Counted from the stretch's first letter, positions 26,318 to 36,361 are shown. The stretch: 64,000 nucleotides of DNA from an uncultured Victivallales bacterium (GCA_934644965.1 CAKUDG010000015.1:11266-75265); one strand, 5' to 3'. Notes: generated by a model not told the origin, from the letters alone. Numbers and translations: made by a program.

Positions 26318-28078
26318 ATGCTGATCCCCGGGCGCCCCGCGTATCTGAGCGTTTTCATGCTTTTTCTGTGTTTCTTCCTCACGGTGCTTCCGTTTCTCCG
26401 CGCAGGATTCGTTTTCCGGACGGAGGAAAAGGACCGCTATTTCGCTTCTCTCAGAGCAGATGTGAAACTGGATGCGCGTGATCTGGTCATTCCCTCAGCC
26501 GGCTTGAAGTTCCGTCCTTTTGTCAACGGCTATCTTCTGCCTCCGGAAGCGCCCCGGATTCATTTCTTCACCGATCCGGAAACAGGGAAACGCCTCCCCG
26601 GATTTTTCCCGGACGATCTCTGGCGCTTCGATCAGATCGCCGCGCAATGGGCCGGGAACGGAATGGAAATCCATATTGCAACGCCGACACTGCCCGTGCA
26701 GGACGATCCCGTGCTGATCGGCGGAGGAAAATACCAGACATGGGAAGCCTACCGGGAATGGAAAAATTCCGTTCTGAGGGAAAAACAGGAACCCTCCCCC
26801 CTGCCGAGATGGGCACGCCACATGTTCGGGATCAGCGTTTCGGAAGAAGGGGAGACGGTCAGGAGCACGCAATTTTTTGAACTGAAGCGCCACAAGGTGG
26901 AAGACCCGGAGGAAAGCGGCCGCCTGGCATTCTATGTCTTCACCCGCCGGGACAATTCCTTCCGGGTGGTGATTCTTTTCCATACAGGGGACATCGCCGA
27001 TGCGGGAAAAGGCATCCAGAGCCTTCTGAACACCCTTCAGACCTATCCTCTGGACAAAAATGCCATTCCCCGGCCGGAACCCGGCACCGGGACCGGAGCA
27101 GGACGGGATGCAGATTCACAGGCACCCCAGACTCCGACGGCGTCCTCATCAGTCCCGGCAACATCCGCCGCCGAACTCGGCCGGATTCACGCACTGCGCA
27201 CCATTGAAAAACTCCCCTCCTGGTGGTCTCTTGAGGGCAGAAACATTCTGCTTCTCTCGGATTCCAAAAAACGCAGAGACATCAGCTCAGTTCGGGACGA
27301 GGCCGACAAAACTTTCGCAGTTCTCAAACAAATCTTCCGTTCCGACGAAGCTCTGGAGTTCCCACTCCTGATCCGTCTTTTCGACTCCCGCGCCGAGTAT
27401 CTCCGTTACGTGGGACCGGAACGGGATGGACGCATGATCTGGAATTCCTCCCGGAAAGAAATCGATTCCTCCCCCCTCTCCTTCTTCGATTCGGGGAAAC
27501 GCACGGAACAGTTCTTCAGCGATCTGCACGGAAACATGACCCGTCAATACCTGGCGCTGTCCTTCCGTCTGAAAAATGCCATGCCCTGGTTCCAGGAAGG
27601 GTCCATCGGTGTTTTCACGGGACTGGACATCCGGAGCGGAGGAAAGGTTTCCGTCAATCCCCCAGCTGCCAGGATGGATTCCTGGGGGAAGCACGCCATT
27701 TCCTCAGAGTACGGGGACGTCCGCACTCTGATTTCCACAAAATACAGAAATTTCTGGGACAGAAAAGGAAAAGCTCTTTCCGCATCCAAAGCCCTGATGT
27801 ATTATCTGTACTTCGGCGCTCCCGTCCAGAAAAAAGTCTCCTATGCGGAAATCCCCTACAAGTACTTCCTCGCCATGCTCCAGACCGGTAATCCGGAACT
27901 GGCGAACGAAATCGCATGGAAGGGCATCGACAAGGAACAGTTCAACAAGGACTGGCATGACTTCTGGGAAAACAAGACTGCTCTCTCCAAAGCAAAGGTC
28001 TATGACCCCCTCAGCGGTCTGGAGGAAATTTATTCTCGTCTTCCGAAACGCTTCCTTCTGCCGGAAAGAAAAAAATAA
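26318..28078 (+). CDS. Secreted/membrane-anchored protein with DUF1570-like C-terminal region
   Basis: 586 residues. A hydrophobic N-terminal segment (about 8-30) acts as signal or anchor. Residues about 40-230 form an unfamiliar domain; a Pro/Thr/Ala-rich linker lies around 250-285. The C-terminal half (KTFAVLKQIFRSDEALEFPLLIRLFDSRAEYLRYVG ... GNMTRQYLALSFRLKNAMPWFQEGSIGVF) follows the plan of DUF1570/gluzincin-like proteins, in which a zinc motif HExxH is followed by W-x-x-E-G. The usual HExxH is not there (the matching stretch reads GNMTRQYL or HGNMT), so peptidase activity is doubtful. Function unknown. Confidence 0.65.
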   Translation: MLIPGRPAYLSVFMLFLCFFLTVLPFLRAGFVFRTEEKDRYFASLRADVKLDARDLVIPSAGLKFRPFVNGYLLPPEAPRIHFFTDPETGKRLPGFFPDDLWRFDQIAAQWAGNGMEIHIATPTLPVQDDPVLIGGGKYQTWEAYREWKNSVLREKQEPSPLPRWARHMFGISVSEEGETVRSTQFFELKRHKVEDPEESGRLAFYVFTRRDNSFRVVILFHTGDIADAGKGIQSLLNTLQTYPLDKNAIPRPEPGTGTGAGRDADSQAPQTPTASSSVPATSAAELGRIHALRTIEKLPSWWSLEGRNILLLSDSKKRRDISSVRDEADKTFAVLKQIFRSDEALEFPLLIRLFDSRAEYLRYVGPERDGRMIWNSSRKEIDSSPLSFFDSGKRTEQFFSDLHGNMTRQYLALSFRLKNAMPWFQEGSIGVFTGLDIRSGGKVSVNPPAARMDSWGKHAISSEYGDVRTLISTKYRNFWDRKGKALSASKALMYYLYFGAPVQKKVSYAEIPYKYFLAMLQTGNPELANEIAWKGIDKEQFNKDWHDFWENKTALSKAKVYDPLSGLEEIYSRLPKRFLLPERKK

Positions 28079-28473
28079 TTCCATACAGGACACGCCGCAA
28101 CCAGCTTCTCATCAACAGCTTCCTTCTGACTGCCCGATCCGGACCGGAAGAGACATATTGTCAGACGGGGTGTGCAGGGGAATCTTTCCCCATCCCGCTT
28201 TTCTCCCCGCTTCCCGCCTCTGACATGATCTTTCATCCTTCCCTTGTATCATGGAGATTTGTCATATCATATTGCCTTTTACCTGATTCATCTTCCTGTC
28301 GGGGAAGTCCAGACTGACTCCAGGCTGGAAAAAAACACTTCGGGAAAAGAAAAAATCTTTGCATTCGCGCATTCCTGCATTAGATTTCAAAGCGTCAGGA
28401 TCAAAAAGAAGGGAAAAGGGCCTGAACGACACCCCCCCAGCAGAAAAAAACAATTCGGAATATCGAGTATCAA
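28079..28473. other. Intergenic region
   Basis: 395 bases between two plus-strand genes. I see no coding sequence, RNA or convincing terminator; it probably contains the promoter for the 28474-32257 gene group. Confidence 0.35.
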
Positions 28474-29958
28474 ATGAGGAATCTGGACCTGCTTTATTTT
28501 CTGTTTCTCTGCCTGCTTTCCGGGATTCTGTTTCTCCTTCCCCGGACACGCCATGCGGATTCCCCCCGCGTGCTGGCCTGGAAAATCGCCCCTCTCGGCT
28601 GCGCCGGAAGCATGCTGATTTTTCTTCTGCTGCTGCAGGGGACATACTGGATTCTGGAAAGCCGGGATTGGAAAATCGAATGGATCCTTCTCCTGATTCC
28701 CATTGCCTTTTTTATTGTTTCCCTGGCAAAACAGATCATGAAAAAGGCGGCGGAAAAGCTGTTGTATCCGGCGGGGCATCCTTCCGGACCATTTGAAACA
28801 GGGAAAGATTCCGAGGCTCAGGAATGCCCCCCGGAATCCTCCGGTTCACCCGTGCTTCCGTCCCCGGGGGAAAACGTTCCGGAGAGGAATGGCTCCAGAG
28901 CCGCGCATCCAGCCCTATCACAGGAAACACTTGCATCGGAATCCGAAGCAGTCCCCTCGGAATCAGAAAAGGAGGCGGTGACCGCAGCGGGATCAGAAGC
29001 AGGAAACAGCGATATGGAAAACGGATCAGAGACGGAATCCGGATCCGAAAATGAAAATAAGAATGAAAATAAAAATGAAATCCTCAGCGGAGAAGTCCCT
29101 CTTCCTCCCTGCGAACCCGGACTCAGAGAGCTTCAGCGCCGGATTTCCCGCTGCTATACCCTGCTGACGCTGCTGTATCTGTGCCTGGCGGGAATCCTCA
29201 TCGGAGAGATTCTTCCTGCAGTCTGCGGAAGCGATTCCTTCCTCTGGGAAGAAACGGAAATCAGCGGTGCGGATTTTCCCGGCCATACGCAGATTCTGTT
29301 CCGTCAGAAACAGACCTGTCCCTTCCTTGCCGAGAAACTGTATCAGCTGAAAGTCCGCAGGAAAGCCGGCTGGAATGAGACGGGGAAGCAGGGAAAACAG
29401 GGGAAGCAGGGGAATCCGCCTGCAGTGAATCCGGAGAAAGCGGAAGGGGAGGAAATACTTCTTCCGCTCCATGCAAGCGAGCGGGGTCGGACTGTGGTCA
29501 ACGTCTATTATTATCCCGGGGACGGGAAAAATCTTTCCCCTCTCCTGATCTTTCATGAAAGGAGCGGTAACAGCGTCTACCATCTGAAGGAGGGGAAAAG
29601 CTTCCGTATGCTTTCCAAGCGTGACGAAAAGGAACATCCCGACCTCCCCTTTCGGGATCTGTTTCTTCCGGGCAAACGCCTTTACCTTGCCGAAAATCAG
29701 GATCAGGAGATCATCGTGAACCCGAAACAGCCCTCCGGTGCTCCGGGCTCCGCCTCCTCCGGCGGCAGTGTCCGGGGGACGGCGCCGAAGCCACCTGCGC
29801 CAAGAGTTCTTGACATTACTTCCTGGAAAATCCAGGACAAACTGAAATATCTGGGCTGGATCGACGGGGCAAAATTTCTCCCTGTTGCGGAACATCCCCT
29901 CGAAATACCCCTTCTGGAACGGGTGGAATTTCTCAGCAAACGGATCAAAAAAAAATGA
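28474..29958 (+). CDS. Membrane protein of unknown function
   Basis: 494 residues. Hydrophobic helices at about 5-24, 32-55 and 66-88, a long charged low-complexity middle (about 105-205, with GSENENKNENKNE), then another helix (YTLLTLLYLCLAGILIGEIL, about 228-247) and an extracytoplasmic C-terminal domain with a YYYPGDGKN strand. Gln/Gly/Lys micro-repeats (KQGKQGKQGN) occur around residue 310. No family recognised. Its stop codon overlaps the ATG of adenine deaminase (ATGA at 29955-29958), so the two are translationally coupled, but a link to purine salvage is not obvious. Confidence 0.7.
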   Translation: MRNLDLLYFLFLCLLSGILFLLPRTRHADSPRVLAWKIAPLGCAGSMLIFLLLLQGTYWILESRDWKIEWILLLIPIAFFIVSLAKQIMKKAAEKLLYPAGHPSGPFETGKDSEAQECPPESSGSPVLPSPGENVPERNGSRAAHPALSQETLASESEAVPSESEKEAVTAAGSEAGNSDMENGSETESGSENENKNENKNEILSGEVPLPPCEPGLRELQRRISRCYTLLTLLYLCLAGILIGEILPAVCGSDSFLWEETEISGADFPGHTQILFRQKQTCPFLAEKLYQLKVRRKAGWNETGKQGKQGKQGNPPAVNPEKAEGEEILLPLHASERGRTVVNVYYYPGDGKNLSPLLIFHERSGNSVYHLKEGKSFRMLSKRDEKEHPDLPFRDLFLPGKRLYLAENQDQEIIVNPKQPSGAPGSASSGGSVRGTAPKPPAPRVLDITSWKIQDKLKYLGWIDGAKFLPVAEHPLEIPLLERVEFLSKRIKKK

Positions 29959-31682
29959 ACCCTGAGGAAATCATATCCAGACGGATCCGTCAGGCGCGCG
30001 GAGAAGAGGAAGCGGATCTGGTCATCAAAAAAGCTGCGGTGTTCTATCTTTCCAGCGGAGAACTGCGGAGGGGGGACATCGCCGTCTGCGGAGACACCAT
30101 TGTCGGAGTGGACGATTCCTATCACGGGAAAATCGAATTCGACGCTTCGGGCCTGACCGCCGTCCCCGGCTTCATCGATTCCCATGTCCATATTGAATCC
30201 ACCTGTCTGACCCCCTGGGAATATGAACGTGCGGTTCTTCCCCACGGTGTGACCTCCGCGGTCTGCGATCCTCACGAACTGGCCAATGTGGCGGGAGCGG
30301 AAGCACTGAAATACTTTTCCGACTGTGCCTCGGGCATGATCATGGATCTGCGCATACGGTTCAGTTCCTGCGTTCCGGCAAGTCCGTGGGAAAGTCCGGG
30401 AGCGCGTCTTTCTGCGGAGTCGCTCCGGAGCGCAGCGGGGCTGCCTCATCTGGAAGGGCTGGCGGAAGTCATGGATTTTCCGGGGGTGCTGGCATGTAAG
30501 GAGGACCTGCTGGACAAGCTCTCCGCCTTTTCCGGATCCATCATAGACGGCCACTGCCCGATGCTTTCCGGCAAAGATCTGAACGCGTATCTTTCCTCCG
30601 GCATCAGCACCTGCCATGAAACCGATTCCCTCGACGAAGCCTTTGAAAAACTCCGCAAAGGCATGGGCATTCTGATCCGGGAAGGCAGCGCAGGACGGAA
30701 TCTCGACACGCTCGCCCCGCTGATCACCATCGAAAACTCCCCCTTTCTCGCGTTCTGCACTGATGACCGGAGCCTTCAGGACATCCTGGAAAAAGGACAT
30801 ATCGACTACATGATCCGCCGAGCCATCGCCCTGGGCGCGGATCCGCTGGCAGTCTACCGGGCGGCCTCCTTCTCCGCGGGGCGTCTCTGCGGACTCAGCG
30901 GAAGGGGTCTGATCGCACCGGGATACAAGGCGGATATCGTGCTGCTGAGTTATCTGGATAAATGCGACGTCCGGCACGTGTTCAAAAACGGGCGGCCGGT
31001 GGAAGAATCCCTCTTCTCCGGACGGACTGCCGAACCGGATGCGTCACATTTCCATCACAGTGTCCATTCGCGGCTCTTCTCCCCGGCAGACTTCCGGATC
31101 CTTTCAAAGACTGCACGCACCCATGTCATCGGACTCCTTCCCGGATCCCTGATCACGGAACATCTGCAAATGGATCTGCCGCGCTCCGGGTCCGGGGAGA
31201 AAACGGCCGATCCGGATCAGGATCTTGCAAAGGCGGCCGTTGTGGAAAGGCACGGGGGGAGAAATCATCATGCTCTGGGATTCGTCAGGGGGACGGGACT
31301 GAAAAGTGGCGCCGTCGCCTCCAGCATCGGGCATGACTCGCATAATCTCTGCGTCTGCGGAGTTGACGATGAAGACATGGCGCTCGCTCTCAACTGCGTC
31401 ATTGAAATGCAGGGCGGATTCGCCGTGGCTGCACATGGCAGGATTCTCTCTTCGCTTCCCCTGCCCGTCGGCGGGCTGATGACCGGACTGCCCTTCATGC
31501 GCCTCGCAGAAGAACTCCGCCGCATCCGCCAGGCGCTCCGCTCCCTGCGGGCGGCCGATGATGCGCCCGATCTCTTTCAGCAGCTCTCTTTCCTGCCGCT
31601 GACGGTCATCCCGCATTTGAAGCTGAGCGATCAGGGTCTGGTCGATGTCGATCAATGGAAATTGCTCTATGAGGAGTCTTAA
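29955..31682 (+). CDS. ade: Adenine deaminase
   Basis: 575 residues, normal for bacterial Ade. Metal-dependent amidohydrolase motifs: VPGFIDSHVHIEST (His77, His79), GVTSAVCDPHELANV, a metal-bridging Glu region LAEVMDFPGVLACKEDLL, IIDGHCPMLSG, GISTCHET and LAFCTDDRSLQD; the C-terminal Ade-specific domain includes VASSIGHDSHNLCVCG and MQGGFAVAAHG. It deaminates adenine to hypoxanthine. The hypoxanthine phosphoribosyltransferase gene follows after 5 bases, so the product is salvaged to IMP by the neighbour. Confidence 0.93.
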   Translation: MNPEEIISRRIRQARGEEEADLVIKKAAVFYLSSGELRRGDIAVCGDTIVGVDDSYHGKIEFDASGLTAVPGFIDSHVHIESTCLTPWEYERAVLPHGVTSAVCDPHELANVAGAEALKYFSDCASGMIMDLRIRFSSCVPASPWESPGARLSAESLRSAAGLPHLEGLAEVMDFPGVLACKEDLLDKLSAFSGSIIDGHCPMLSGKDLNAYLSSGISTCHETDSLDEAFEKLRKGMGILIREGSAGRNLDTLAPLITIENSPFLAFCTDDRSLQDILEKGHIDYMIRRAIALGADPLAVYRAASFSAGRLCGLSGRGLIAPGYKADIVLLSYLDKCDVRHVFKNGRPVEESLFSGRTAEPDASHFHHSVHSRLFSPADFRILSKTARTHVIGLLPGSLITEHLQMDLPRSGSGEKTADPDQDLAKAAVVERHGGRNHHALGFVRGTGLKSGAVASSIGHDSHNLCVCGVDDEDMALALNCVIEMQGGFAVAAHGRILSSLPLPVGGLMTGLPFMRLAEELRRIRQALRSLRAADDAPDLFQQLSFLPLTVIPHLKLSDQGLVDVDQWKLLYEES

Positions 31683-31687
31683 GCTTC

Positions 31688-32257
31688 ATGGAAACCCTTT
31701 TCAATGCCGAACAAATCCGCAGCAGAACCGCTGAACTCGCGGAAGAAATCACGGAATTCTACCGGGGGAAGAAACTGACCGCCGTCGTTCTGCTCAATGG
31801 AGGCCTTTTTTTCGCGGCCGATCTTCTAAGAGGCATCCGGCTGCCTCTTCAGCTGGACACTCTGGCGGTCTCCTCTTATGAAAATGATCAGAGTTCCGGA
31901 AAACTGTCCATCCGCTCCCCGCTGAAACTCAACCCGGCGGGAAGGCACGTCCTTCTGATCGACGACATTCTCGATACAGGCCTGACTCTGGAAAAAACCA
32001 TTCAACTCCTCAAACAGACCGGCGCCGCATCCGTCAGGGTCTGCGTCCTCCTGGACAAAATCCTCCCCGAAGGAAAAGAAAAACTCGCTTCCTGCGACTG
32101 GTTCGGATTCCGGATTCCGAACCACTATGTCGTCGGTTTCGGTCTGGACTCCGCCGAGCGCTTCCGCAATCTTCCCCACATCGCCAGAATCTCCCCCGGA
32201 GACCGGAACGAAACTGAGGAAAAGCTCAGCAGCAGCCCCCTGCGCAGGAATGATTGA
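31688..32257 (+). CDS. hpt: Hypoxanthine(-guanine) phosphoribosyltransferase
   Basis: 189 residues. The type I PRTase PRPP loop VLLIDDILDTGLTL is at 88-101 and the flexible loop with the invariant Ser-Tyr pair at about 62-64 (VSSYEND). It transfers phosphoribose from PRPP to hypoxanthine, and perhaps guanine. Located directly after adenine deaminase, forming a two-step adenine-to-IMP salvage unit. Confidence 0.9.
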   Translation: METLFNAEQIRSRTAELAEEITEFYRGKKLTAVVLLNGGLFFAADLLRGIRLPLQLDTLAVSSYENDQSSGKLSIRSPLKLNPAGRHVLLIDDILDTGLTLEKTIQLLKQTGAASVRVCVLLDKILPEGKEKLASCDWFGFRIPNHYVVGFGLDSAERFRNLPHIARISPGDRNETEEKLSSSPLRRND

Positions 32258-32597
32258 TCCCTGACATCTATCCGCCTCTCAAAAAAAGAAAAGAAGGAAA
32301 CGTTTTTCTCCTTTCTTTTTTCCTTTCATTTCTCTTCTCCTGCCCACTTTCTTCTTCCGTCTTCACTTCTCCTTTTTTCCCCCTCCCTCTTCCCCGGCTC
32401 CGGCGGAAAGGCCGGAAAGACTACTGGAAGGAAAAGCCTGTGCGCGGGAGAGAGAAAAAGCTGGAGAGGAGGAAATAACGAGAAAGAGAGGGTTGCGGAC
32501 AAAAGAGAACCATTCCTTTCTGGAAGAGAGAATATGGAAGAGAGGAAATGAAAGAGAGGAAAATTCCTTTTTCTCTTTCATTTCTGTGCGTCAGAAG
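32258..32597. other. Low-complexity intergenic region between convergent genes
   Basis: 340 bases made largely of polypyrimidine then polypurine tracts (TTTCTTTTTTCC-like, then GAAAGAGAGG-like). No gene and no clear stem-loop terminator is seen; triplex or strand-asymmetric structure is possible but not demonstrable. Confidence 0.35.
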
Positions 32598-34016
32598 TCA
32601 GTCTTCCATTTTCTTTCCGGCCTTTTTCCCCACCCCCTTTTTTTCCAGTCCGGGAGTTTTTCCCAGGATCAGCAGTTCTGCTCCGGATGGCGCCAGCTGG
32701 CGGTTCGCCCAGCGGCGGAATTCCTCCAGCGGAGCTGCATCCCAGTGCGGAAGGGATTGGAGTTTCGGGCGTTCCATATGCGCTGCTGAAAAACAGAAAT
32801 GCGTCTGGGCATTCACCACGGCGAACACATCTCTTTCGGAAGCGGTGCCGAGACAGGAGCGGAGCCAGCGTTTCAAGGCATTCAGAACGGAAGCGGAACT
32901 TGCGCAGGCGCAGCGGCATTCCGGAATTTTTCCTTCCGCATCCCTGCAGAGGGCATCGGCTTTCCACGGGAAGGACTCCATGTCGAATACGCTCCGGTAC
33001 ATTCCGGACGCGGGAGAGGCATTGTCCCCAACGGGTTCACCTCCGGCAGCTTCGGCTCCCGGCGCCACGGGTCTGACTTCTTGTTGCGCCTTCTTCCGCC
33101 GCCGTTCCGGGAAAGTCCAGTCCAGAGACCAGCTGAGACGCCAGTTGCGTCCTGGAGGCGGTTTCTCATCCTCCGTCTTTCCCTTCCATTCCAGGAGATT
33201 CCAGGTGAAAAGGATCTCCCCCTCTCCGGTTCTGAAAATGGAAAAAACAGATTCCCCGTTCAAACGGGCCGCATGAATCCAGCGCCAGCAATCCTCTCCG
33301 ATCCGGAAACGGAGGACGCTTTTTTCCCCTTCACATTCCAGCAGGAAGGAAAGAGGAGGCGCAGACGAGCGGTAAAGGAGGAGCGTTTTTTCCACCTTCT
33401 CCTTCGGAGTCTTCTCTTCCGTCATGTTTTGTTTCTTTGATTCCCGTGCTTGTGCCGACTTTTGGGGCTTCTCGGACGTTTCCGTTTTTTTCGTCCTGCA
33501 GCAGCAGGGCTCCGGCCTCCCGGCTTCCTCCGTCTGCGGCGCGGAAACATCAGAAGGAAGAAGAGAAGTCCATTGGACAGGAGGGAGAAGAGCGGATCCG
33601 CTCTGCGGTGCGCTCAGGATTCCGAAACGGCGGAAGGGACCAGAAAACTTCAGTCCTCCCGCCGAGATCTGTTTCATCGGGAAGGAATGGCGTAAGAGGA
33701 AGTCGGAAACCACAATCATTTCATTTTCAAAAAAGCGGTATTTCCTGCGGATTTCGGGGGAAGTTCCGAAGGGAATCGTCCCGGTGCATTCCAGCGCGAT
33801 CTCCTTTCCTCCGGAAAGACGATGCAGCCGCCGTCTCTCCGGAAGAGCGACTGTTTCCGGAGATTCTCCCAGTTCCGCGGGAAGGCTTTCAATGGAGATT
33901 GCGTCTTTTATTTTCAGGGAAAAGAGTCCCGGTGCCGGATCGTCCGAAAGGAAACTCCAGTCTGAGGAAACGACGGAAAGTCTTTCTCCGTTTTTTTCAG
34001 CATGAAACTCCGACAT
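32598..34016 (-). CDS. Hypothetical protein
   Basis: 472 residues, no signal peptide, no family recognised. It contains beta-rich N-terminal sequence (KEIALECTGTIPFGTSPEIRRKYRFFENEMIVVSDFLLR), a charged low-complexity insert (about 180-215, Lys/Glu/Ser-rich) and a second Ala/Pro/Gly-rich insert around 320-345. It begins one base after the stop of the nitroreductase gene upstream, so it is the last gene of the ychF-murJ-nitroreductase run. The phrases 'RKYRFFENEMIVVSDFLLR' and 'WIHAARLNGESVFS' recall polysaccharide-handling beta domains, but this is weak. Confidence 0.6.
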   Translation of the reverse strand: MSEFHAEKNGERLSVVSSDWSFLSDDPAPGLFSLKIKDAISIESLPAELGESPETVALPERRRLHRLSGGKEIALECTGTIPFGTSPEIRRKYRFFENEMIVVSDFLLRHSFPMKQISAGGLKFSGPFRRFGILSAPQSGSALLPPVQWTSLLPSDVSAPQTEEAGRPEPCCCRTKKTETSEKPQKSAQARESKKQNMTEEKTPKEKVEKTLLLYRSSAPPLSFLLECEGEKSVLRFRIGEDCWRWIHAARLNGESVFSIFRTGEGEILFTWNLLEWKGKTEDEKPPPGRNWRLSWSLDWTFPERRRKKAQQEVRPVAPGAEAAGGEPVGDNASPASGMYRSVFDMESFPWKADALCRDAEGKIPECRCACASSASVLNALKRWLRSCLGTASERDVFAVVNAQTHFCFSAAHMERPKLQSLPHWDAAPLEEFRRWANRQLAPSGAELLILGKTPGLEKKGVGKKAGKKMED

Positions 34017-34017
34017 G

Positions 34018-34530
34018 TCAGTCCACCATTCTGCAAACTTCGTTCAGGTCTTTGCGGACTCTCTCCCGGCCTCCTTCCGCAGCATATCCCAGCGGAGACA
34101 GCGCAAATACGCGCCACGGTGCGGAAAGTTTCAGCACGCGGGCCATCACTTCTCGCTGGAACGCACAGATCCAGCAGCTTCCCAGTCCTTCCGCTGCGGC
34201 GGCGAGGATAAAGTGCTCCATCGCAATCGCAGCATCCACATCCGCAATCGTGTCCCCTTCCAGACGTTTCCATGCCTGCGACGAATCTGAAAGCATCACG
34301 GCAATCATCGGCGCCTCCTTCAGCCATTTCTGCGGATACACCGATGCAATCTCCGCACGCAGTTCCGCATTCTTCACCAGAAGCAGCCGGAACGGCTGGC
34401 GGTTGCACGCTGTCGGCGCCAGATTCACCGCTTCGGCGATTCTCAGAAGCGCTTCTTCCGGCACAGGATCCGGCTGATAGGCACGAATGCTTTTGCGATT
34501 CTTCAGAACATCGTAAAATTCCATGGACAT
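34018..34530 (-). CDS. Nitroreductase-family FMN oxidoreductase
   Basis: 170 residues, small for the family. N-terminal FMN-phosphate-binding KNRKSIRAY, then AVNLAPTACNRQPFRLLLV and a C-terminal AEGLGSCWICAFQREVMARVLKL helix with ALSPLGYAAE, all typical of NfsA/NfsB-type proteins. Such enzymes reduce nitro compounds or quinones with NAD(P)H, or act in cofactor dehydrogenation; substrate not predictable. Confidence 0.85.
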   Translation of the reverse strand: MSMEFYDVLKNRKSIRAYQPDPVPEEALLRIAEAVNLAPTACNRQPFRLLLVKNAELRAEIASVYPQKWLKEAPMIAVMLSDSSQAWKRLEGDTIADVDAAIAMEHFILAAAAEGLGSCWICAFQREVMARVLKLSAPWRVFALSPLGYAAEGGRERVRKDLNEVCRMVD

Positions 34531-34564
34531 GTTCCCCTTTCTGTTTTTCTGTTCCGGAACTTCT

Positions 34565-36361
34565 TCATTCCTGGTTCTTCATTCCTGGTTCTTCACTCAC
34601 ATCTTCACGATTTGACTGCCGCTTGTCCGGCATCGGATTCTGTGTTCTTTCTCCATATTCTTCCTCCTTCTCCTCCGGGAAGGCTTTCGCTTTTTTTCTT
34701 CGGGGAAGCGGGAGATGGGCAAGAAAATTCCCCGTCTCCGGCAGGCGGAAGAGAAGTCCGGCCGCCAGGAAAACGGCTCCGAACACTATACCCGCGCAGA
34801 AAAGCGGAATCAAATGGATTCCGAAATCAATCAGCTTTTTTAGCAGTTCCGTCTCCGCCGCGGAGGCGGGAGATGGGAAGGTTTTTTCCAGAAGCCCCGT
34901 CATCCATTCAAAGCAGAAATATGCCGGCAGCACCCCCAGAATGGAAAAGGCCGCCAGTTTTCCGCAGAGCAGCCCTGTGCTCCGGAAAGGGATCTGCCGG
35001 AATATTTTCTTCAGGATCCACAGAAGAATCAGATTGTTCAGAAGGGAACTCAGGACCGTGGCAAGTGCAATCCCCCCCTGCTTCAGAGGCCACATCAGAA
35101 TCAGGTTCAGAATCACATTCAGCACAATGCAGAAAAGCGAAACCTGCAGAGGAGTCCTCATGTCCTTTCTGGCATAAAAGCCCATCAGCGTGATCTTCAT
35201 GGCCGCGAAGGAGGGAATGCCGAGCACATAAAAGGAAAAAGCATACGTTGTGGCCTGCAAAGCGGCATCCCCGAAGGCGCCGCGGTAGAAAAAGAGACGG
35301 ATCAGCGCCTCCCCGAAAACAAACATGAACACGGCAAGAGGAATGGTGATGAAAAGAAGATTGCGCAGAGAGAAAAACATCATGCCGAGCATCCGGGAGT
35401 GATCTCCACGCGCGGCGGCGCGGGACATCTCAGGCAGAGAAACCGTCCCGAACGCCATGGCGAAGATCCCGATGGGAAGATACACCAGGCGGTCGCTGTT
35501 GTACAGCGCCGCAGGCGCGTATTCCCCCAGAAAAGACGCAATGGTCCGGTCCACCAGCAGACTGGCCTGAAGAGCCGAGGCGCCCACAATGCCGTAAAAA
35601 GCCAGTTTCCATGTCTCCCGGAGCATGGAAAAATCGGAAAAAACCTTCCATTCCAGGCGGATTCTCATCTTTTTCCAGCGGAGAACCGCGTACATCAGGA
35701 GGAATTCCAGCACGCCGGCAATCAGAACCGCGCAGGCAAGGACGGAAAGTTTGTCCTTCCCCTCCGCAAAAAGCGGACAGCAGAAAAACAATGCCGCAAT
35801 GATCACCGCATTCTGAAGAATCGCCGTCAGGGAAGGCAGGAAGAACTCCCTCAGCGCATTCGCAAATGATCCCATGATTCCCACCATGCAGATGAAAATC
35901 GTATACGGCATCACAATCGGAGTCAGGCGCAAAGCCAGATTCCACATAGGCGAACTCACATGCGGTGCCAGAAGACAGGCAGGAAGCGCCACCAGAAGCG
36001 TAATCGCCGCGAGGAGGAAGGTCAGCCAGATGAACACGGTCGAAAAGCGTTCCTCCGCGCGTTTTCCACCTTCGGTTTCCAGGGACTGGGCAAGAATCGG
36101 CACCAGAGCCGTGCCCAGCGCGCCCTCCCCCAGAATGCGGCGGCACATGTTGGCAAAAGTCGAAGCCAGGACCCAGGCGGACATCAGCAAGCCTCCGCCT
36201 ATGATGTCCGCGGTCAGGATCTCGCGGAAAAAACCGAGGAAACGGCTCACAAAGGTGGAAAGCGCCAGATTCCGGGAACTCCGCTGCAGAATCTGATTCC
36301 CTCCCGCAGGATGCTTCCTGCCGGTGGATGATGCAGGGGACGGCGTTGTACGGATCGTCAT
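34565..36361 (-). CDS. murJ: Lipid II flippase MurJ (MviN family)
   Basis: 598 residues with about 14 membrane helices. MviN hallmarks: LALSTFVSRFLGFFREILTADIIGGG at the N-terminus, FRRILGEGALGTALVPI-like segment (MCRRILGEGALGTALVPILAQ) and the MOP-family helix series. It moves lipid II across the inner membrane for peptidoglycan synthesis. It is longer than the usual 510-540 residues because of a Ser/Pro-rich N-terminal extension of about 25 residues and a charged cytoplasmic tail of about 50. The last codons sit in a short TTCATTCCTGG direct repeat (34564-34590). Confidence 0.9.
   Translation of the reverse strand: MTIRTTPSPASSTGRKHPAGGNQILQRSSRNLALSTFVSRFLGFFREILTADIIGGGLLMSAWVLASTFANMCRRILGEGALGTALVPILAQSLETEGGKRAEERFSTVFIWLTFLLAAITLLVALPACLLAPHVSSPMWNLALRLTPIVMPYTIFICMVGIMGSFANALREFFLPSLTAILQNAVIIAALFFCCPLFAEGKDKLSVLACAVLIAGVLEFLLMYAVLRWKKMRIRLEWKVFSDFSMLRETWKLAFYGIVGASALQASLLVDRTIASFLGEYAPAALYNSDRLVYLPIGIFAMAFGTVSLPEMSRAAARGDHSRMLGMMFFSLRNLLFITIPLAVFMFVFGEALIRLFFYRGAFGDAALQATTYAFSFYVLGIPSFAAMKITLMGFYARKDMRTPLQVSLFCIVLNVILNLILMWPLKQGGIALATVLSSLLNNLILLWILKKIFRQIPFRSTGLLCGKLAAFSILGVLPAYFCFEWMTGLLEKTFPSPASAAETELLKKLIDFGIHLIPLFCAGIVFGAVFLAAGLLFRLPETGNFLAHLPLPRRKKAKAFPEEKEEEYGERTQNPMPDKRQSNREDVSEEPGMKNQE

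Noticed and set aside
29019..29090. Asn/Glu/Lys-rich repeat in the 28474-29958 protein as a minisatellite of interest
   Set aside because: It is a short low-complexity linker of a membrane protein and shows no unusual structure beyond that.
32258..32597. Purine/pyrimidine tracts as a CRISPR leader or array
   Set aside because: There are no regularly spaced repeats; only low-complexity strand bias.
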